Origin: Streptomyces barkulensis
GTDB taxonomy: Bacteria > Actinomycetota > Actinomycetes > Streptomycetales > Streptomycetaceae
Reading direction: 5' to 3'
Length of the DNA: 33,362 nt
Assembly: GCF_002843305.1 (NCBI RefSeq)
Contig: NZ_PGSG01000098.1
Span: 1-33,362, forward strand
The position numbers were made by a program, and so were the translations under genes. Shown in pieces: positions 15,601 to 25,162 of the stretch (its first letter is position 1; each line of letters starts with the position of its first letter). The notes beneath the pieces were generated by a model that saw only the letters and a program-made list of their open reading frames with translations, searched no databases and was not told where the DNA came from.

Positions 15601-16053
15601 GGCGAGGGCCCAAGAGGGGACGAAACCCTGTTGGCCGGGGCGGGGCGGGCAGCAAGCACCATCTGGTCGCCGACGGCAGCGGGATTCCACTCGTCTGCGC
15701 GCTCACCGGCGGTAACCGCAGCGACGTCGCCCAGCTCGTCCCGCTGCAGGAGGCGGTGCCGCCAGTGCGCGGCGAGCGTGGAAGACCCCTTCGGCGACTG
15801 GATACGGTGCTCGCCGACTGCGGCTACGACCATGACAAGCATCGGTGCCTGTGCGCGAGCTGGGCATCAAACCGTGATTGCCCGTCGTGGCACTCGACAC
15901 GGCTCCGGCCTGGGCCCTCGGAGGTGAAGGGTTGAGCGCGCGTTCGTACTGCTGCACCACTTCCGCCGGCTGCGGATCTGCTGGGAGGCCCGCGACGACG
16001 TCTGCGAAGCCTTTCTCGTCCTGGGGTGTGCATTGACCTGCTCGCGATGCCTG
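15601..16053 (+). pseudogene. IS5-family transposase remnant (C-terminal half, frameshifted)
   Basis: The homology GPKRGRNPVGRGGAGSKHHL, then GIPLVCALTGGNRSDVAQLV and DTVLADCGYDHDKHR is typical of the IS5 DDE domain. It then changes frame to GHQTVIARRGTRHGSG and again to VERAFVLLHHFRRLRICWEA and the family C-terminus. At least two shifts are present. The N-terminal half is missing; the IS630 element ends at 15589, only a few bases before the recognisable part. This is a different IS5 subgroup from the elements at 9195 and 27892. Confidence 0.85.
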
Positions 16054-16063
16054 ACGGCGTGGG

Positions 16064-16462
16064 TCAGAAGAGGGTCTCGCCCTCACGTAGCAACCACTCC
16101 CTGACGCTGGGCGCGCTGTCCAGGAGCCGCCCGACCTCCATTCCCTCGTCGCGCGAGGTCACCCTCGGCAGTGAGGCGAAGTCACCGGGGAGCACGTCCA
16201 GCAGGCTCCTGACGCGTTCTCCGGTATACAGGGCAATCAGTAGCTCGCACCGCAGGTGAGCGGGAACATCTGGGCGGTGGGACAGGTCGTGCCACAGGAC
16301 CGGCCACAGGTAATGGACTCCTGCGGGAGCAGCGTTCACCGCCACCCACGAGGGGTCCAGACGTTGACTGAGACCGAGATCGAGAGCGCGCTCCTCCAAC
16401 TCCAGTAGCGAGGCCGTGGCTATGGCCTTGAGTTCACGAGGCAGCGACTGGTCCGAGTTCAC
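16064..16462 (-). CDS. Hypothetical protein, 132 aa
   Basis: The frame ends TGA 16064-16066. I choose GTG 16462 (MNSDQSLPRELKAIATASLL); the open frame extends upstream to 16555 with less protein-like sequence. The product is soluble, acidic and helical, with W-rich patches (HYLWPVLWHDLSHRPDVPAH) and a C-terminus SAPSVREWLLREGETLF. I recognise no family. It lies 119 bp downstream of the SUKH gene on the same strand, so the two may be co-transcribed. A small helical protein beside a SUKH immunity protein could be another immunity gene, but nothing in the sequence proves it. Confidence 0.6.
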   Translation of the reverse strand: MNSDQSLPRELKAIATASLLELEERALDLGLSQRLDPSWVAVNAAPAGVHYLWPVLWHDLSHRPDVPAHLRCELLIALYTGERVRSLLDVLPGDFASLPRVTSRDEGMEVGRLLDSAPSVREWLLREGETLF

Positions 16463-16580
16463 GGACTCATGCTCCCGCAGGGCCCCGGCAACGGCGCAGC
16501 AGGTCAGGTGCGGCATTCCGTTAGGAGTTCTACGTGGACCACAGCCCTTCGGCACGACCGTCGCCGCCCGGAGGGGACGG

Positions 16581-17210
16581 TCAGCTGGACTCCATGCCGA
16601 AGTACGGGTCGGGGTCGCCTGTGTAGGGGTCGATGCCGGACTCCCACCGTCGTTGTTCCTCGCGCCAGTGGAGGAAGTGCGGAGAGGGCTCTCCCCAGAG
16701 GGAGGCGTCGCTGAGCGGGCACTCCTCGAAGCCCTTGGCGAACAGACGCCGGAGGAACTCCGTCATTCCGCAGTCGTAGACCTTCCAGTGGGGCCAGCCG
16801 TGCCGCTCCCACACGACGACGGGCCACTTGTCGGGTTCAGGGTCGACAGTGAGCCAGCCGAGCATGTCGGCTCCGCAGCTGACGCCCCAGGCGAGGACGG
16901 AGGCGGGGCCGGCATCGATCCCTTCCGGCCCGCCGTCGGATTCCCACATGTGCCGCATGTTGGCCGTCTCGCCCGCCATGCTCCCGAATCCCGGGCCCTC
17001 TGGTGGTTGTGCGCTCGCTTCGGGCACGAGGATGCTCAGCACGTCGTCGATGCCTCCGGCTCCGTACGTGCTCATGAAGGCGACGTAGTCGGACGGGAAG
17101 TCCACCCCCCACGTTCGCCGCATCGCGTCCCAGTCCACCTGCTCGTCGGCGCCGTCATGCGACGGCATCACCGCCCTGAGCGCGGCAAGAACTGTCTCCT
17201 GAGACGGCAT
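16581..17210 (-). CDS. SUKH / SMI1-KNR4 domain protein (immunity-type)
   Basis: This 209-aa protein starts at ATG 17210 with GGAGGGGAC immediately upstream. The N-terminal half has the SUKH pattern: VDWDAMRRTWGVDFPSDYVA and FMSTYGAGGIDDVLSILVP, then a glycine-rich block ASVLAWGVSCGADMLGWLTV and WPVVVWERHG. This fold is common in bacterial immunity proteins that neutralise a cognate toxin by direct binding in the cytoplasm. The C-terminal extension (HFLHWREEQRRWESGIDPYT) is rich in Trp and Asp. No polymorphic toxin gene is visible in the window, so it is either an orphan immunity gene or has another role. Confidence 0.85.
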   Translation of the reverse strand: MPSQETVLAALRAVMPSHDGADEQVDWDAMRRTWGVDFPSDYVAFMSTYGAGGIDDVLSILVPEASAQPPEGPGFGSMAGETANMRHMWESDGGPEGIDAGPASVLAWGVSCGADMLGWLTVDPEPDKWPVVVWERHGWPHWKVYDCGMTEFLRRLFAKGFEECPLSDASLWGEPSPHFLHWREEQRRWESGIDPYTGDPDPYFGMESS

Positions 17211-17865
17211 GTCCCCTCCAAGTGTGGTGCTCGTCGGACGCACCGTACCGGGCACCACCGACACCGAGGAGGGCGCTCCCCGACCGACCAGCGCGACACG
17301 GAAGACTCTGCTTGCCCGAACCCCTCGACACCTCGACCGAGCCGGGCCGAGGGACCGAGGACCCGTTCCGCTGAAGGCGGGACGCGGAACACGGCCGGGG
17401 ATCGCCGGTTGGCCAGACCGGCGACCCCGCGGACCATTGACCGTCCCGCCGCCGAGGAGCCATCCGGGGCATGACTTCAAGGTGGGGCAGGCTGTGCTGG
17501 TGGGCGGAGTTGCTACCCCGGCCGTTCGGCGTGCCCAGAACTGGCCGTCAGCCCGGCTCCGGTGTACAAGCCACATCAGCCTGGCCCTGAGCCTTCTCCC
17601 CTGGTGACGCTGAGGGCGATGTCCTGGTCACGTCTCACTGGGTGCGTGACCTTGATGCTCGCCTCGGTATTCCGGCAGGTGTTGGCGAGATATCGCCGCA
17701 CTCGCGTGTGAGCCGACCGCAGGGGATGTGCCGCGGTTGCCTGTGCCGCGGGTTATCTGCGCCGCGCTGTCTTACGTTTGCCGCCCCTGCTTCTTTGAAG
17801 AGGGCTGAGCGCGGCCGGAGGGTGCTCGGCTGGGCCCTGCGAGGAGGCGGGCGGTGGGTGTGGGG
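17211..17865. other. Intergenic stretch of 655 bp, no gene supported
   Basis: Several long frames exist on both strands, but none has a ribosome site, typical composition or recognisable motif. An 8-bp stem with 7-base loop (17402-17424, TCGCCGGT/ACCGGCGA) may be a terminator or chance. The promoter of the leftward SUKH gene must lie just right of 17210. Confidence 0.4.
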
Positions 17866-20800
17866 TCACTGCAGCCCTTGCCTCCGGTGCCCAGGGAGCT
17901 GGTGGCCTGGTTGGCGCGGGTCGGGCTGGAAGTGCTTGCGCGGTGGCGTGGTGGAGGGTGGGGGCTCGGTGCGGGTGAGGGCGGTGCGAATCCGTATCTG
18001 TTCCAGCCGGCGCTCGATGCGGGCCCGGGTGTACAGGTCGATTGCGTCGGTCAGGTGGTCCCATTCCTCGCCGGCGAGGCCTGCGGGGCGCGGGCCGAGG
18101 ATGTCGGGGGTGGTGAGCTGGTGACGGCGCCGGTAGTCGTTGATGGCGGTGATCAGTTGCGTGTAGGTGCGGTGTTCGGTTTCGTCGTCCTTGGCGGGGG
18201 CGGTGATTTCTTCTATCCATGGTTCGGGCATGGCTTTGCCGGTAAGGACTGCGGTCAGTGCGCTCCGGGCCAGGCGGGCATTGTGGGCAGCGTGGCTGGT
18301 GGGGGCGATTCCGTACGGGTCACGTGGGGCAGGGTGGTCGGGCAGCGCCCCGCTGAGGGGCAGGTCGTTCAGGTGTGCGTCGGCGGCAGCCAGGATGCCG
18401 GCGGCTGTCGCATCCGGTGGTGGGGTGTGCCGGGCGGGGCGGCTGCGGCCGCGCAGGACCCGGATGCGGGCGGCCAGGTCTTCCCAGGCTGCTGCGCCGT
18501 CCGGATCGTCGGGGCGGGGGCCGATCCCGGGCACTGCGGTGATGGCGCGGCGGGTGCGCCACAGCTCGACCAGGGCGCAGGTGTGGGCCCAGGCGGCGCG
18601 GCGACGGGGGGCAGTGGCCGGCGGTACGGGACCCAGGGGTCGGGCCCAGGCGGGCGGGTGGCCGGCCAGGGTGTGGCCGCGGTCTTTGAGGGAGCGGGTC
18701 AGGATGCGGTGGCGTTCGGCCAGGTGGGTGCGCCAATGGTCGGGGGTTGCGGGGTGGACCAGGGCGTGGCGATCGGCGACCCAGTCGGGGATGTCGCCGT
18801 GGTGGTTGGGGCGGTGCGGGGGGTGGTCGGGCAGCGTGTCGCGTAGCCGTAGTTCGGCATTGACCCGGGCGGTGGTGGCATCGGCGTGGGCGAGGGCGGC
18901 TTTGGCGTTGTTCAGGCGGTCGGCGGTGGCGGCACGGCGGTCGTTGATGGTGCGGCGCGTTGCCGACAGGGGTTGTGTGTCCGCTGGTGTGTTGTTGGCG
19001 GCTTGGTCGCGTTGGTAGTCCTCGCGGGCCCGTTCTCGCCAGGGCAGGGCGCGGCGCAGTGTGGTCTCGTGGTGAAGGTCGGTGAGGGTATGGCGGGCCG
19101 TCTGGGATAGGGGTGCGCCGATGCTCTGGGCGTGGCGGAGGGCGGCGCGGGCTGTGGCTGTCTGTGCGGCGAGTTCGGTGGTGGTGAGCGGGCCGAGGGG
19201 CCGGTCGGGCCAGGCTGGGTGGGTGCGGCCGTCGGGGGTGGTGACCGGGGTGGGCAGGTGAGTGGTGGCCGCGTCCGCGGCGTGGAGTGCTTCTTGGGCG
19301 GCGGCCCGGTGTGTGGACGCCAGGTGGGCCATTGTTTCGAGTCGCTTCAGTGACAGGCGGGCCAGGGGGTCGTGCCGGGCGCTGGTCTGGGCGCGCTTGG
19401 CGTCGGCCAGTAGGTGGCGCAGCCGCCAGGCCAAGAGTGCGGCGGGGTCGTCGGCGCCGTCCAGGTTGAGGGGGCTGGCGGTGGCGCGGTCGATCAGGCG
19501 GGGCAGGTCGAATCCGGCGCGTTCGGCGTCGGCCAGGGCGCGGGTCAGGGCGGGATAGGCGTCGGCGGCCAGGAACGCCGCGGCGCGGTCGGCTCCGAGG
19601 GTGTGCTCGAGGACGCCGGTGAGGCGGGCGGTGGTGGCGCGCTCGGACGCGTCGGCGAACTCGGCGGCCAGCTGTCCCGGTGCGGCGACCGCCTGCTGCA
19701 GGGCGGCGATGGTTTCGGTGGCCGACAGGTGGGTGCGGCGGCGCGCGGCGATGGTGGTCAGGACGTCGTCGAGGCGGTCGCCGTCGTCGAGGGCGACGTA
19801 GAGGCGGTTGGTGCGCGCGCCGCGGGTGAGCTGGACGTAGACGCCCTCGCGGGTGGAGGCGGGTGTGGCCAGGGCGTGGGAGGTGTCCACGGTCATGCCC
19901 TGGGCGCGGTGGGCGGTGGAGGCGTAGCCGAGTTCGCCGTGGTCGGCGAGGTAGTCGGCTGGCAGGCGGATGCGGCCGCGGTGGGTGGTGTGGCGTATGA
20001 CCGCGTCGCCGCCGGGCAGGATCTTCTCGACCGTCCAGGTGTCGCCGTTTTTGACGAAGTCCTTCCCGCCGCGCACGGTCATCCGCCGCCGGTTCAGGCG
20101 GGTGACGATCACGTCGCCCACGTGGGCGCGTGCTCCGGCGCGCAGGGCGGTCGCCTGGCGGGGGTCGACGGCGCCGGTGGCGATGCGGTGGGCCTGGGCG
20201 CGGGTGTTGAGGTCGGCCACGGCGGTGTGGTCGGCGGCCGTCATCAGCGCGGTCCGCCCGCGGGCGGTGTCGCGCTGCCAGCCGGTGAATACCGCGTCGC
20301 GCATCGCGCGGTGGGATCCGGCGGTGACGCGGCCCTTGTTGCGGTACCAGGTGAACGCCTCCTGGGGGGTGTCGCTGTCGCGCAGCAGGAGGGAGGCGTC
20401 GGCCTCGCCGGGGGTGCGGAAGCGGTGCAGGCGGTCGAGTTCGACGGCCCCGCCGGCGCGGGCGATCAGCCGCAGCGCTCCCCCGGCCTCCACCGCGGCG
20501 AGCTGGTGGACATCGCCCAGCAGCCGCACCACCGCCCCGGCCGCGGCGGCGTCGGCGAGGACCGCGTCCAGCAGGCGGGTGCCGGCCATGCCCGCTTCGT
20601 CGATGAGAACGATGTCGCCTCGGCGTAGCCGGAAGCCGTTCTTTGCTGTCTGGCGGCCGTTGGTGGCCTGCTGGCGCTGGTGGAGCCAGGCGTGCAGGGT
20701 GTGGGCTCGCTGCCCCAGGTCCTGGCCGAGGGCTTGGGCGGCGCGGGCGGAGGGTGCGAGCGGGATCAGGGTGCTGCCGGCTGCGTCTGCTGCGGCGGCC

Positions 20801-22584
20801 ACCAGTTTCATCGCTGTGGTCTTCCCTGCGCCTGCGGGGCCGAGCCCGGCCAGCAGGAGCTGGTCGGACAGGGCGAAGGATCGGGCCAGGGCGCGTTGCC
20901 TGGTGTCCAGCGGGCCGCGGTGCAGGGCGGCGACGCGGTGGAAGGTGCTGTGCGCGACGGGCGGGATGACGCGGGTGCGGGTGGCAGCCAGCAGCCGGTT
21001 CTCCGCCGCCAGCAGGGACCTGGTGGTGTAGGTGGTCGAGCCGATCGGCCGGTGGGTGCCGGTGCTGCCTGAGGGGACTGGCTCCGGGTATGGAGGGTTG
21101 AGCTGGGGCGGGGTGATGTCCAGGCAGTCGGCGTGGGCCAGGGCTTGGTCGGTGATGGCGTCTGCCATCTGCGGTGAGGCTGTGGTGCCGCCGAGGGTGC
21201 GCATCAGGTGGCGGCGTGCTTCGGCCAGGATGTGGCGGCGGTGGAAGGTGGTGCGGCGCTCGGATACTGCGGCGAGAACTTCTTCGGCCGCCGCGGACGG
21301 GTCGATGTCTGCGGCAGGAGCTCGGCGGGAAGCTGCGGCCTGCGCAGTGGCAAGGAGGTGGTCGACTGTGGCGCGGTCGGTTGAGGTGATCGCCCGGCTG
21401 CGCCAGGAGGCCAGCAGTTCGTCGAGGGAACGGGCGGTGCGTTTGGCCGGGCGGGTCATCAAGGTGGCCTGGCCCTGCAGGCGTATCCGCATCGAGGTGT
21501 TCGGCTCCCGGCCATGGCGGTGCCGGTGGTCGGTCAGCAGCCGGTCGGCCATGGTGCGTACCGCGGTGGCCCGCTGCGCGAAGAGTGCGCGGATCCGGGG
21601 GTCGATGCCGGCGATTTGCATCACCGGCTTCTTCTCGGGGGTAGCCTCGACCGTCTCGGTGGCCAGGCCCAGGCGGGCACAGAGCAGTTCCAGGGCTCGC
21701 TGGTTGAACAGTTCGCTGGCGGCGACCACTTCCCTGTACAGCAGCCTCGAGTCCAGGTTGCGCCATCGTCCGTCCGGGCCCTGTACGCGGGGGCTGATGA
21801 CCACGTGTTCGTGCAGCATCGGGTCACCGGCGCGGGATTCGTAGTGCAGGTACACCGTGGCCAGCAGGCCCGGTTCGGCTCGCTGCTGGGTCACGCCGCC
21901 GGGGCCGGTGCGCACCGCGAGCGCGCTGTTCTCCAGCCAGGCCACCGTCTCCGCTCTCGCCTGTTTCAGGACCTCCAAGGCGACCTGCCGTACCTCGGGG
22001 CTCCCCAAAGCGAACAAGATCGACAGCTCCTCGCAGGAGAATGTCAGGTCGAAGCCGGTGCGGGCCTGCCGCTGCGGTCCGGTGCGCGTGGCGAGGAAGC
22101 GTTTCAGTTCGGCACCATCGGCTGGATCCCGGTGGTGTTCGGCCATGAACGCGTGGGCAGCGGTACGCATCCGCAGGTCCTTGGTCTCGGCCTTCGTCAG
22201 CGGTCGGCACAGCTGCCCGGCCGCGTACTCGAGCACCTCCTCGACCGCACGGTCCAGCGGCGAGAGCTCCGACAACTGCGGCAGTGCGGGACCGAGCTTG
22301 GCCGCCTTCATGGCCTGTTTGAGCGAAGCGCCTCGGGCCAGCTCCCGGTCCACGATCGCTTCCGCGTCCGGATGCAGGCCTTTACCGAACAGAGCGTTCA
22401 TCTGCGGCTCGCTGACCTCTCCGGCAAGCCCCAGGACGCGGGCCGCCTGCCCGTGCCACTCCCCCGGCGGCACCCCCGGCACGCTCGAGGACGTGGTCGG
22501 CTCGCTGCCCCGAGCGCCATCGCCGGCGGCGATGTTGCGCTGGTAGTAGCTGTGCCCCTTGGCCGTGATTCCCTTCACTGTCAT
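17866..22584 (-). CDS. traA: TraA-type MobF relaxase-helicase for conjugative transfer
   Basis: The product is about 1,572 aa from ATG 22584 (an ATG two codons upstream is also possible). Residue numbers here count from that upstream ATG. The N-terminal TrwC/TraI-like relaxase has tandem tyrosines (HSYYQRN, Y15-Y16) that would attack the nic site, and a metal-binding His set, H249 in YLHYES with H260 and H262 in DPMLHEHVV. The helicase part follows: Walker A GLGPAGAGKTT (582-592), Walker B VLIDEAGMAG (661-670), LLGDVHQLAAVEAGG (690-704), GYASTAHRAQGMTVD (888-902) and YVQLTRGAR (918-926). Residues about 950-1570 are a long Ala/Arg-rich helical and proline-rich tail with two LGPVP/LGPRP modules (1312-1375 and 1455-1515). 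It would nick oriT and unwind the transferred strand. No frameshift or internal stop is seen. Confidence 0.95.
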   Translation of the reverse strand: MTVKGITAKGHSYYQRNIAAGDGARGSEPTTSSSVPGVPPGEWHGQAARVLGLAGEVSEPQMNALFGKGLHPDAEAIVDRELARGASLKQAMKAAKLGPALPQLSELSPLDRAVEEVLEYAAGQLCRPLTKAETKDLRMRTAAHAFMAEHHRDPADGAELKRFLATRTGPQRQARTGFDLTFSCEELSILFALGSPEVRQVALEVLKQARAETVAWLENSALAVRTGPGGVTQQRAEPGLLATVYLHYESRAGDPMLHEHVVISPRVQGPDGRWRNLDSRLLYREVVAASELFNQRALELLCARLGLATETVEATPEKKPVMQIAGIDPRIRALFAQRATAVRTMADRLLTDHRHRHGREPNTSMRIRLQGQATLMTRPAKRTARSLDELLASWRSRAITSTDRATVDHLLATAQAAASRRAPAADIDPSAAAEEVLAAVSERRTTFHRRHILAEARRHLMRTLGGTTASPQMADAITDQALAHADCLDITPPQLNPPYPEPVPSGSTGTHRPIGSTTYTTRSLLAAENRLLAATRTRVIPPVAHSTFHRVAALHRGPLDTRQRALARSFALSDQLLLAGLGPAGAGKTTAMKLVAAAADAAGSTLIPLAPSARAAQALGQDLGQRAHTLHAWLHQRQQATNGRQTAKNGFRLRRGDIVLIDEAGMAGTRLLDAVLADAAAAGAVVRLLGDVHQLAAVEAGGALRLIARAGGAVELDRLHRFRTPGEADASLLLRDSDTPQEAFTWYRNKGRVTAGSHRAMRDAVFTGWQRDTARGRTALMTAADHTAVADLNTRAQAHRIATGAVDPRQATALRAGARAHVGDVIVTRLNRRRMTVRGGKDFVKNGDTWTVEKILPGGDAVIRHTTHRGRIRLPADYLADHGELGYASTAHRAQGMTVDTSHALATPASTREGVYVQLTRGARTNRLYVALDDGDRLDDVLTTIAARRRTHLSATETIAALQQAVAAPGQLAAEFADASERATTARLTGVLEHTLGADRAAAFLAADAYPALTRALADAERAGFDLPRLIDRATASPLNLDGADDPAALLAWRLRHLLADAKRAQTSARHDPLARLSLKRLETMAHLASTHRAAAQEALHAADAATTHLPTPVTTPDGRTHPAWPDRPLGPLTTTELAAQTATARAALRHAQSIGAPLSQTARHTLTDLHHETTLRRALPWRERAREDYQRDQAANNTPADTQPLSATRRTINDRRAATADRLNNAKAALAHADATTARVNAELRLRDTLPDHPPHRPNHHGDIPDWVADRHALVHPATPDHWRTHLAERHRILTRSLKDRGHTLAGHPPAWARPLGPVPPATAPRRRAAWAHTCALVELWRTRRAITAVPGIGPRPDDPDGAAAWEDLAARIRVLRGRSRPARHTPPPDATAAGILAAADAHLNDLPLSGALPDHPAPRDPYGIAPTSHAAHNARLARSALTAVLTGKAMPEPWIEEITAPAKDDETEHRTYTQLITAINDYRRRHQLTTPDILGPRPAGLAGEEWDHLTDAIDLYTRARIERRLEQIRIRTALTRTEPPPSTTPPRKHFQPDPRQPGHQLPGHRRQGLQ

Positions 22585-22590
22585 TCCCAT

Positions 22591-22810
22591 CAGGCCAGTC
22601 GAGCACTACCGACCGCGCCCATGCGGCCTCCGTCGGTGTGCGCCCAGCGAACTTCCCAGGGTCCTGGAGAGAATCTTGGAAAGCGTCCCGCTACCCGGGA
22701 AAAGCACCCTCCAGCAGGCGGCGCGTCAAAGGTGCCAGAGGTGTGGCAGGTCCGCTCCCCAGGCGGGGTGTCACCTCCTCCCCGCCGCGGCAAATCTTCC
22801 TCCCTCTGCC
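22591..22810. promoter_or_regulatory. Leader region upstream of the relaxase, candidate promoter/oriT
   Basis: This gene-free stretch lies directly upstream of the leftward relaxase gene, where MobF systems often place oriT. It holds short inverted repeats (GAGGTG 22738-22743 with CACCTC 22772-22777, and CCCC-AGGC-GGGG between them). None is strong enough to define a nic site. Confidence 0.3.
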
Positions 22811-23359
22811 TCACGACCACCGCCAGCGGGTGCCCTCCAGCACGGCACCACCGTCTATCCGCCGGAGTGAAGCCGGTGCCCGATATGGGCCGCCGATCGG
22901 TGGCCGTCCTTCACGCAGCTGCCCGGCCCCACCCTGGTTCGCTCCTGCACGGGAGCGTGGTCGACCGCCTATTCGCCTGCTGAAATCACTTCGCTCGTCA
23001 TGTGGTCGAGCCGGATTGACGTGCCGGTGGGTCGGTGGAAGGGGCATGCCGAAATCGACCAGTTGTGGCCAACCGTCGGCCCGAGCCTGGCTGAGGCTGT
23101 TGAGCTTGGCGGTGACGGCGTCGAGGCTGACCTGGAGTCCTTCGACTTCGCCGAGCCAACCGTTGTCACGTGCTCTGCGGATGCGCTCGCAGAGGTTGTA
23201 GGTGGTTTTGTTGAGCTGGCCGTGCTGGCGTGGGTCGATCTGGGGTACGGGGCAGCGGTCGGCCCTGCACTCGCGTGCATGGTCCTGTATCCAAGGTTGA
23301 GGTGGCTGAGTACCGGGGACCAGAGGGCAACGTCGTCGGAGCAGTAGTCGTCCTGGTAT
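22811..23359 (-). pseudogene. Start-less open frame, fragment of an unidentified (possibly recombinase-like) protein
   Basis: An open frame runs from just after a TGA (23360-23362) to a stop at 22811, with no usable start before ATG 23047. The convincing part is CPVPQIDPRQHGQLNKTTYN, LCERIRRARDNGWLGEVEGL and QVSLDAVTAKLNSLSQARAD, a helical segment with Cys residues just before it. The GWLGEVEGL-type helix reminds me of C-terminal regions of actinobacterial integrase- or transposase-type proteins, but I cannot name the family with confidence. The sequence after residue FGMPLPP looks like non-coding read-through. It lies between the relaxase and the HIT gene. Confidence 0.4.
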
Positions 23360-23362
23360 TCA

Positions 23363-23693
23363 TGGTGCCTCGCTGCAGGGACCGGTGGTTTCAGCCGCCC
23401 TATCAGCGTCGCTCGATTCGGTCGGTGAGCTGAGCTGGGCTGTTGTGGCGTGTTCGGTACGGGCGACCTTGTCAGGTGCGAGTTCTTGTAGTCCTTGCGG
23501 GAGCGGGACGCCTCTTTGTGCATGACCGGCTCCTTGAGCCGTTCGGACAGCGACAGGTGCGGCGCCTGATGAGGATGAGGATCTTTGGGAAACGGCCGGG
23601 GCTGCTCCTCGCCTTACTTGCCTGACCTTTGAACTGTGCGAGGAGGGTGGGATCGAAGAGCGGTCCTTGATCACCGGGATGTAGGTTCTGGGC
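23363..23693. other. Intergenic stretch, no gene seen
   Basis: No frame with a start, ribosome site and protein-like composition. It carries the upstream region of the HIT-family gene at 23694. Confidence 0.4.
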
Positions 23694-24173
23694 ATGACGG
23701 GTGACTGGCGGATGGATCGGATCGGGGCCGCGCTGAGAGGCGAGAACCCGACCGTGCTGCGACGGTTGGCATCGGGGTTCGCGGTGATCGGAGATGTTCA
23801 GTTCCTGCCGGGCTACTCGGTTCTGCTCGTGGACGAACCGGATGTGCAGCGGCTGTCTGACCTGCCGAGGGCGAAGCGGCTGTCGTTCCTGTCCGACATG
23901 GATCAGCTCGGTGAAGCGGTCGAGCGTGCCTGTCGGCGGCTGGACCCGGCTTTCCGCCGGGTCAACCTGGAGATCCTGGGGAACACGGATCCGTTCTTGC
24001 ACGCGCATGTCTGGCCGCGGTTCGAGTGGGAGCCGACCGATGTGGTGGGCAAGCCGGTGTGGCTCTATCCGCGGAAACGGTGGAGCGAGGAGCAGTTCAG
24101 GCTTGGTCCGCAGCATGACGTGCTGCGGGATGCGATCGGCAGCGAGTTGGACTGGCTGCGGTCGGTGATGTGA
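23694..24173 (+). CDS. HIT-superfamily protein (diadenosine polyphosphate hydrolase-like)
   Basis: This 159-aa cytoplasmic protein is read from ATG 23694. It has a beta-sheet core (FAVIGDVQFLPGYSVLLVDE), a helix (RLSFLSDMDQLGEAVERACR) and the active-site strand VNLEILGNTDPFLHAHVWPR. The pattern N91...H103-A-H105-V-W107-P-R109 is a HIT-type motif in which the third His position is Trp, as in a known actinobacterial branch annotated as Ap4A hydrolase-like. HIT enzymes hydrolyse or transfer nucleotides from dinucleoside polyphosphates or AMP-adducts through the central His, which is H103 or H105 here. The conserved Asn before it is present. It stands alone with no clear operon partner. The substrate is unknown. 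Confidence 0.85.
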   Translation: MTGDWRMDRIGAALRGENPTVLRRLASGFAVIGDVQFLPGYSVLLVDEPDVQRLSDLPRAKRLSFLSDMDQLGEAVERACRRLDPAFRRVNLEILGNTDPFLHAHVWPRFEWEPTDVVGKPVWLYPRKRWSEEQFRLGPQHDVLRDAIGSELDWLRSVM

Positions 24174-24556
24174 CTGCTGCGGGCCCGGTGATCGGTGACG
24201 GTCAGCCGATGCTTGCTGGAGACGTCTGAGCGGGACGATGTCGGCGACGTGGTTGGGTACCAGGCCGTAGCCGACTACCGCGACCAACTCGCCCGCGAAC
24301 GCCGCAAGAAGCTCCGCGTCGCCTGACCCAGAGGACGCGGCAAGACAAGCTGTCCACGGGCAGTCGTGTGGCATGGGCGAAGTGCCCCTGGGCCAAGAGC
24401 ATGCAAGCCGACCGATCGCAGCATGGGTGGCCGTTCGGCTTCAGGGCCGGATGCGCGCGGGTGTGGAAGTCGCTCGAGGCATTGCGGTTACCGCCCGCGG
24501 GCGTTCCGCGGTTTCCATGAACCGGCCGACGGCCCGCCGGAACAAGGGGGAGCATC
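24174..24556. other. Intergenic stretch with a possible short coding remnant
   Basis: The frame ending TGA 24324-24326 reads DDVGDVVGYQAVADYRDQLA then RERRKKLRVA, a charged helix like the C-terminus of a small antitoxin-type protein. Only about 37 codons from TTG 24213 are open and there is no ribosome site, so I do not call a gene. The rest contains only the leader of the gene at 24557. Confidence 0.25.
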
Positions 24557-25162
24557 GTGATCTCGGACTACCAGCAGCGGTTGCGTGAACGCTTCCTGTC
24601 CGTCCCCGAGATACCCCCGCCCCTCCCCTGGCGCCCGGTCCTGGACCGGCGGAATCCGATCGGTGGCCTGCTCGGCATCGGCTTCGCTACCGCTCCTGGT
24701 ACCGGGGGCGATCTGGTCATGGTGGTCTCCATCGACGGGCACGGGCTCTTCGACGCCGCTACCGGGGAGAAGATCGCCCGGGACCGCGACCCCGACCCCG
24801 ACGGCAGTACCCCCGACGCGGTGGCGGATCTGTCCTGCCCCGGCCTCGGCCCGATCGCCGGGACCCGGGTGCGTATCGCCGGGCTCTTCGGCGGCGGCCT
24901 GCACACCACCACCCTCGACGGCTGGAGCCTGGAGGTTGTCAGCCCCGCCTGGCCCCACCACCGCGTGCTGCTCTCCACAGGCGGAGGGATGCCTCACGAC
25001 GGGCCGCACGGCGAACGCTGGTGGCACATCTTCGACTCCCACTACTCCGAGCTGCGGGCCGCCGGATTCTCGCCGTCCGGACGCACCCTGGCCGTCGCCA
25101 CCAGCAGCGACCTGACGCTCTGGACCCGCCCGGCCCCCGACACCGGCCCGGCCGGCGCATGA
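24557..25162 (+). CDS. Hypothetical protein with a WD40-like C-terminal strand pattern
   Basis: This 201-aa protein is read from GTG 24557 with AGGGGGAG a few bases upstream. I recognise no family. It begins MISDYQQRLRERFLSVPEIP, is rich in Gly, Pro and Asp, and contains repeated beta-type stretches (GDLVMVVSIDGHGLFDAATG, GTRVRIAGLFGGGLHTTTLD, ERWWHIFDSHY). The last block, AAGFSPSGRTLAVATSSDLT then LWTR, looks like one WD40 beta-propeller blade. There is no signal peptide. Its TGA overlaps the ATG of the next gene (ATGA at 25159-25162), so the two are translationally coupled and probably act together. Confidence 0.75.
   Translation: MISDYQQRLRERFLSVPEIPPPLPWRPVLDRRNPIGGLLGIGFATAPGTGGDLVMVVSIDGHGLFDAATGEKIARDRDPDPDGSTPDAVADLSCPGLGPIAGTRVRIAGLFGGGLHTTTLDGWSLEVVSPAWPHHRVLLSTGGGMPHDGPHGERWWHIFDSHYSELRAAGFSPSGRTLAVATSSDLTLWTRPAPDTGPAGA

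Noticed and set aside
18320..21766. A 1,148-codon open frame overlapping the relaxase in another frame
   Set aside because: It is Arg/Pro/His-rich antisense or shifted-frame sequence caused by high GC. The relaxase frame explains the region fully.
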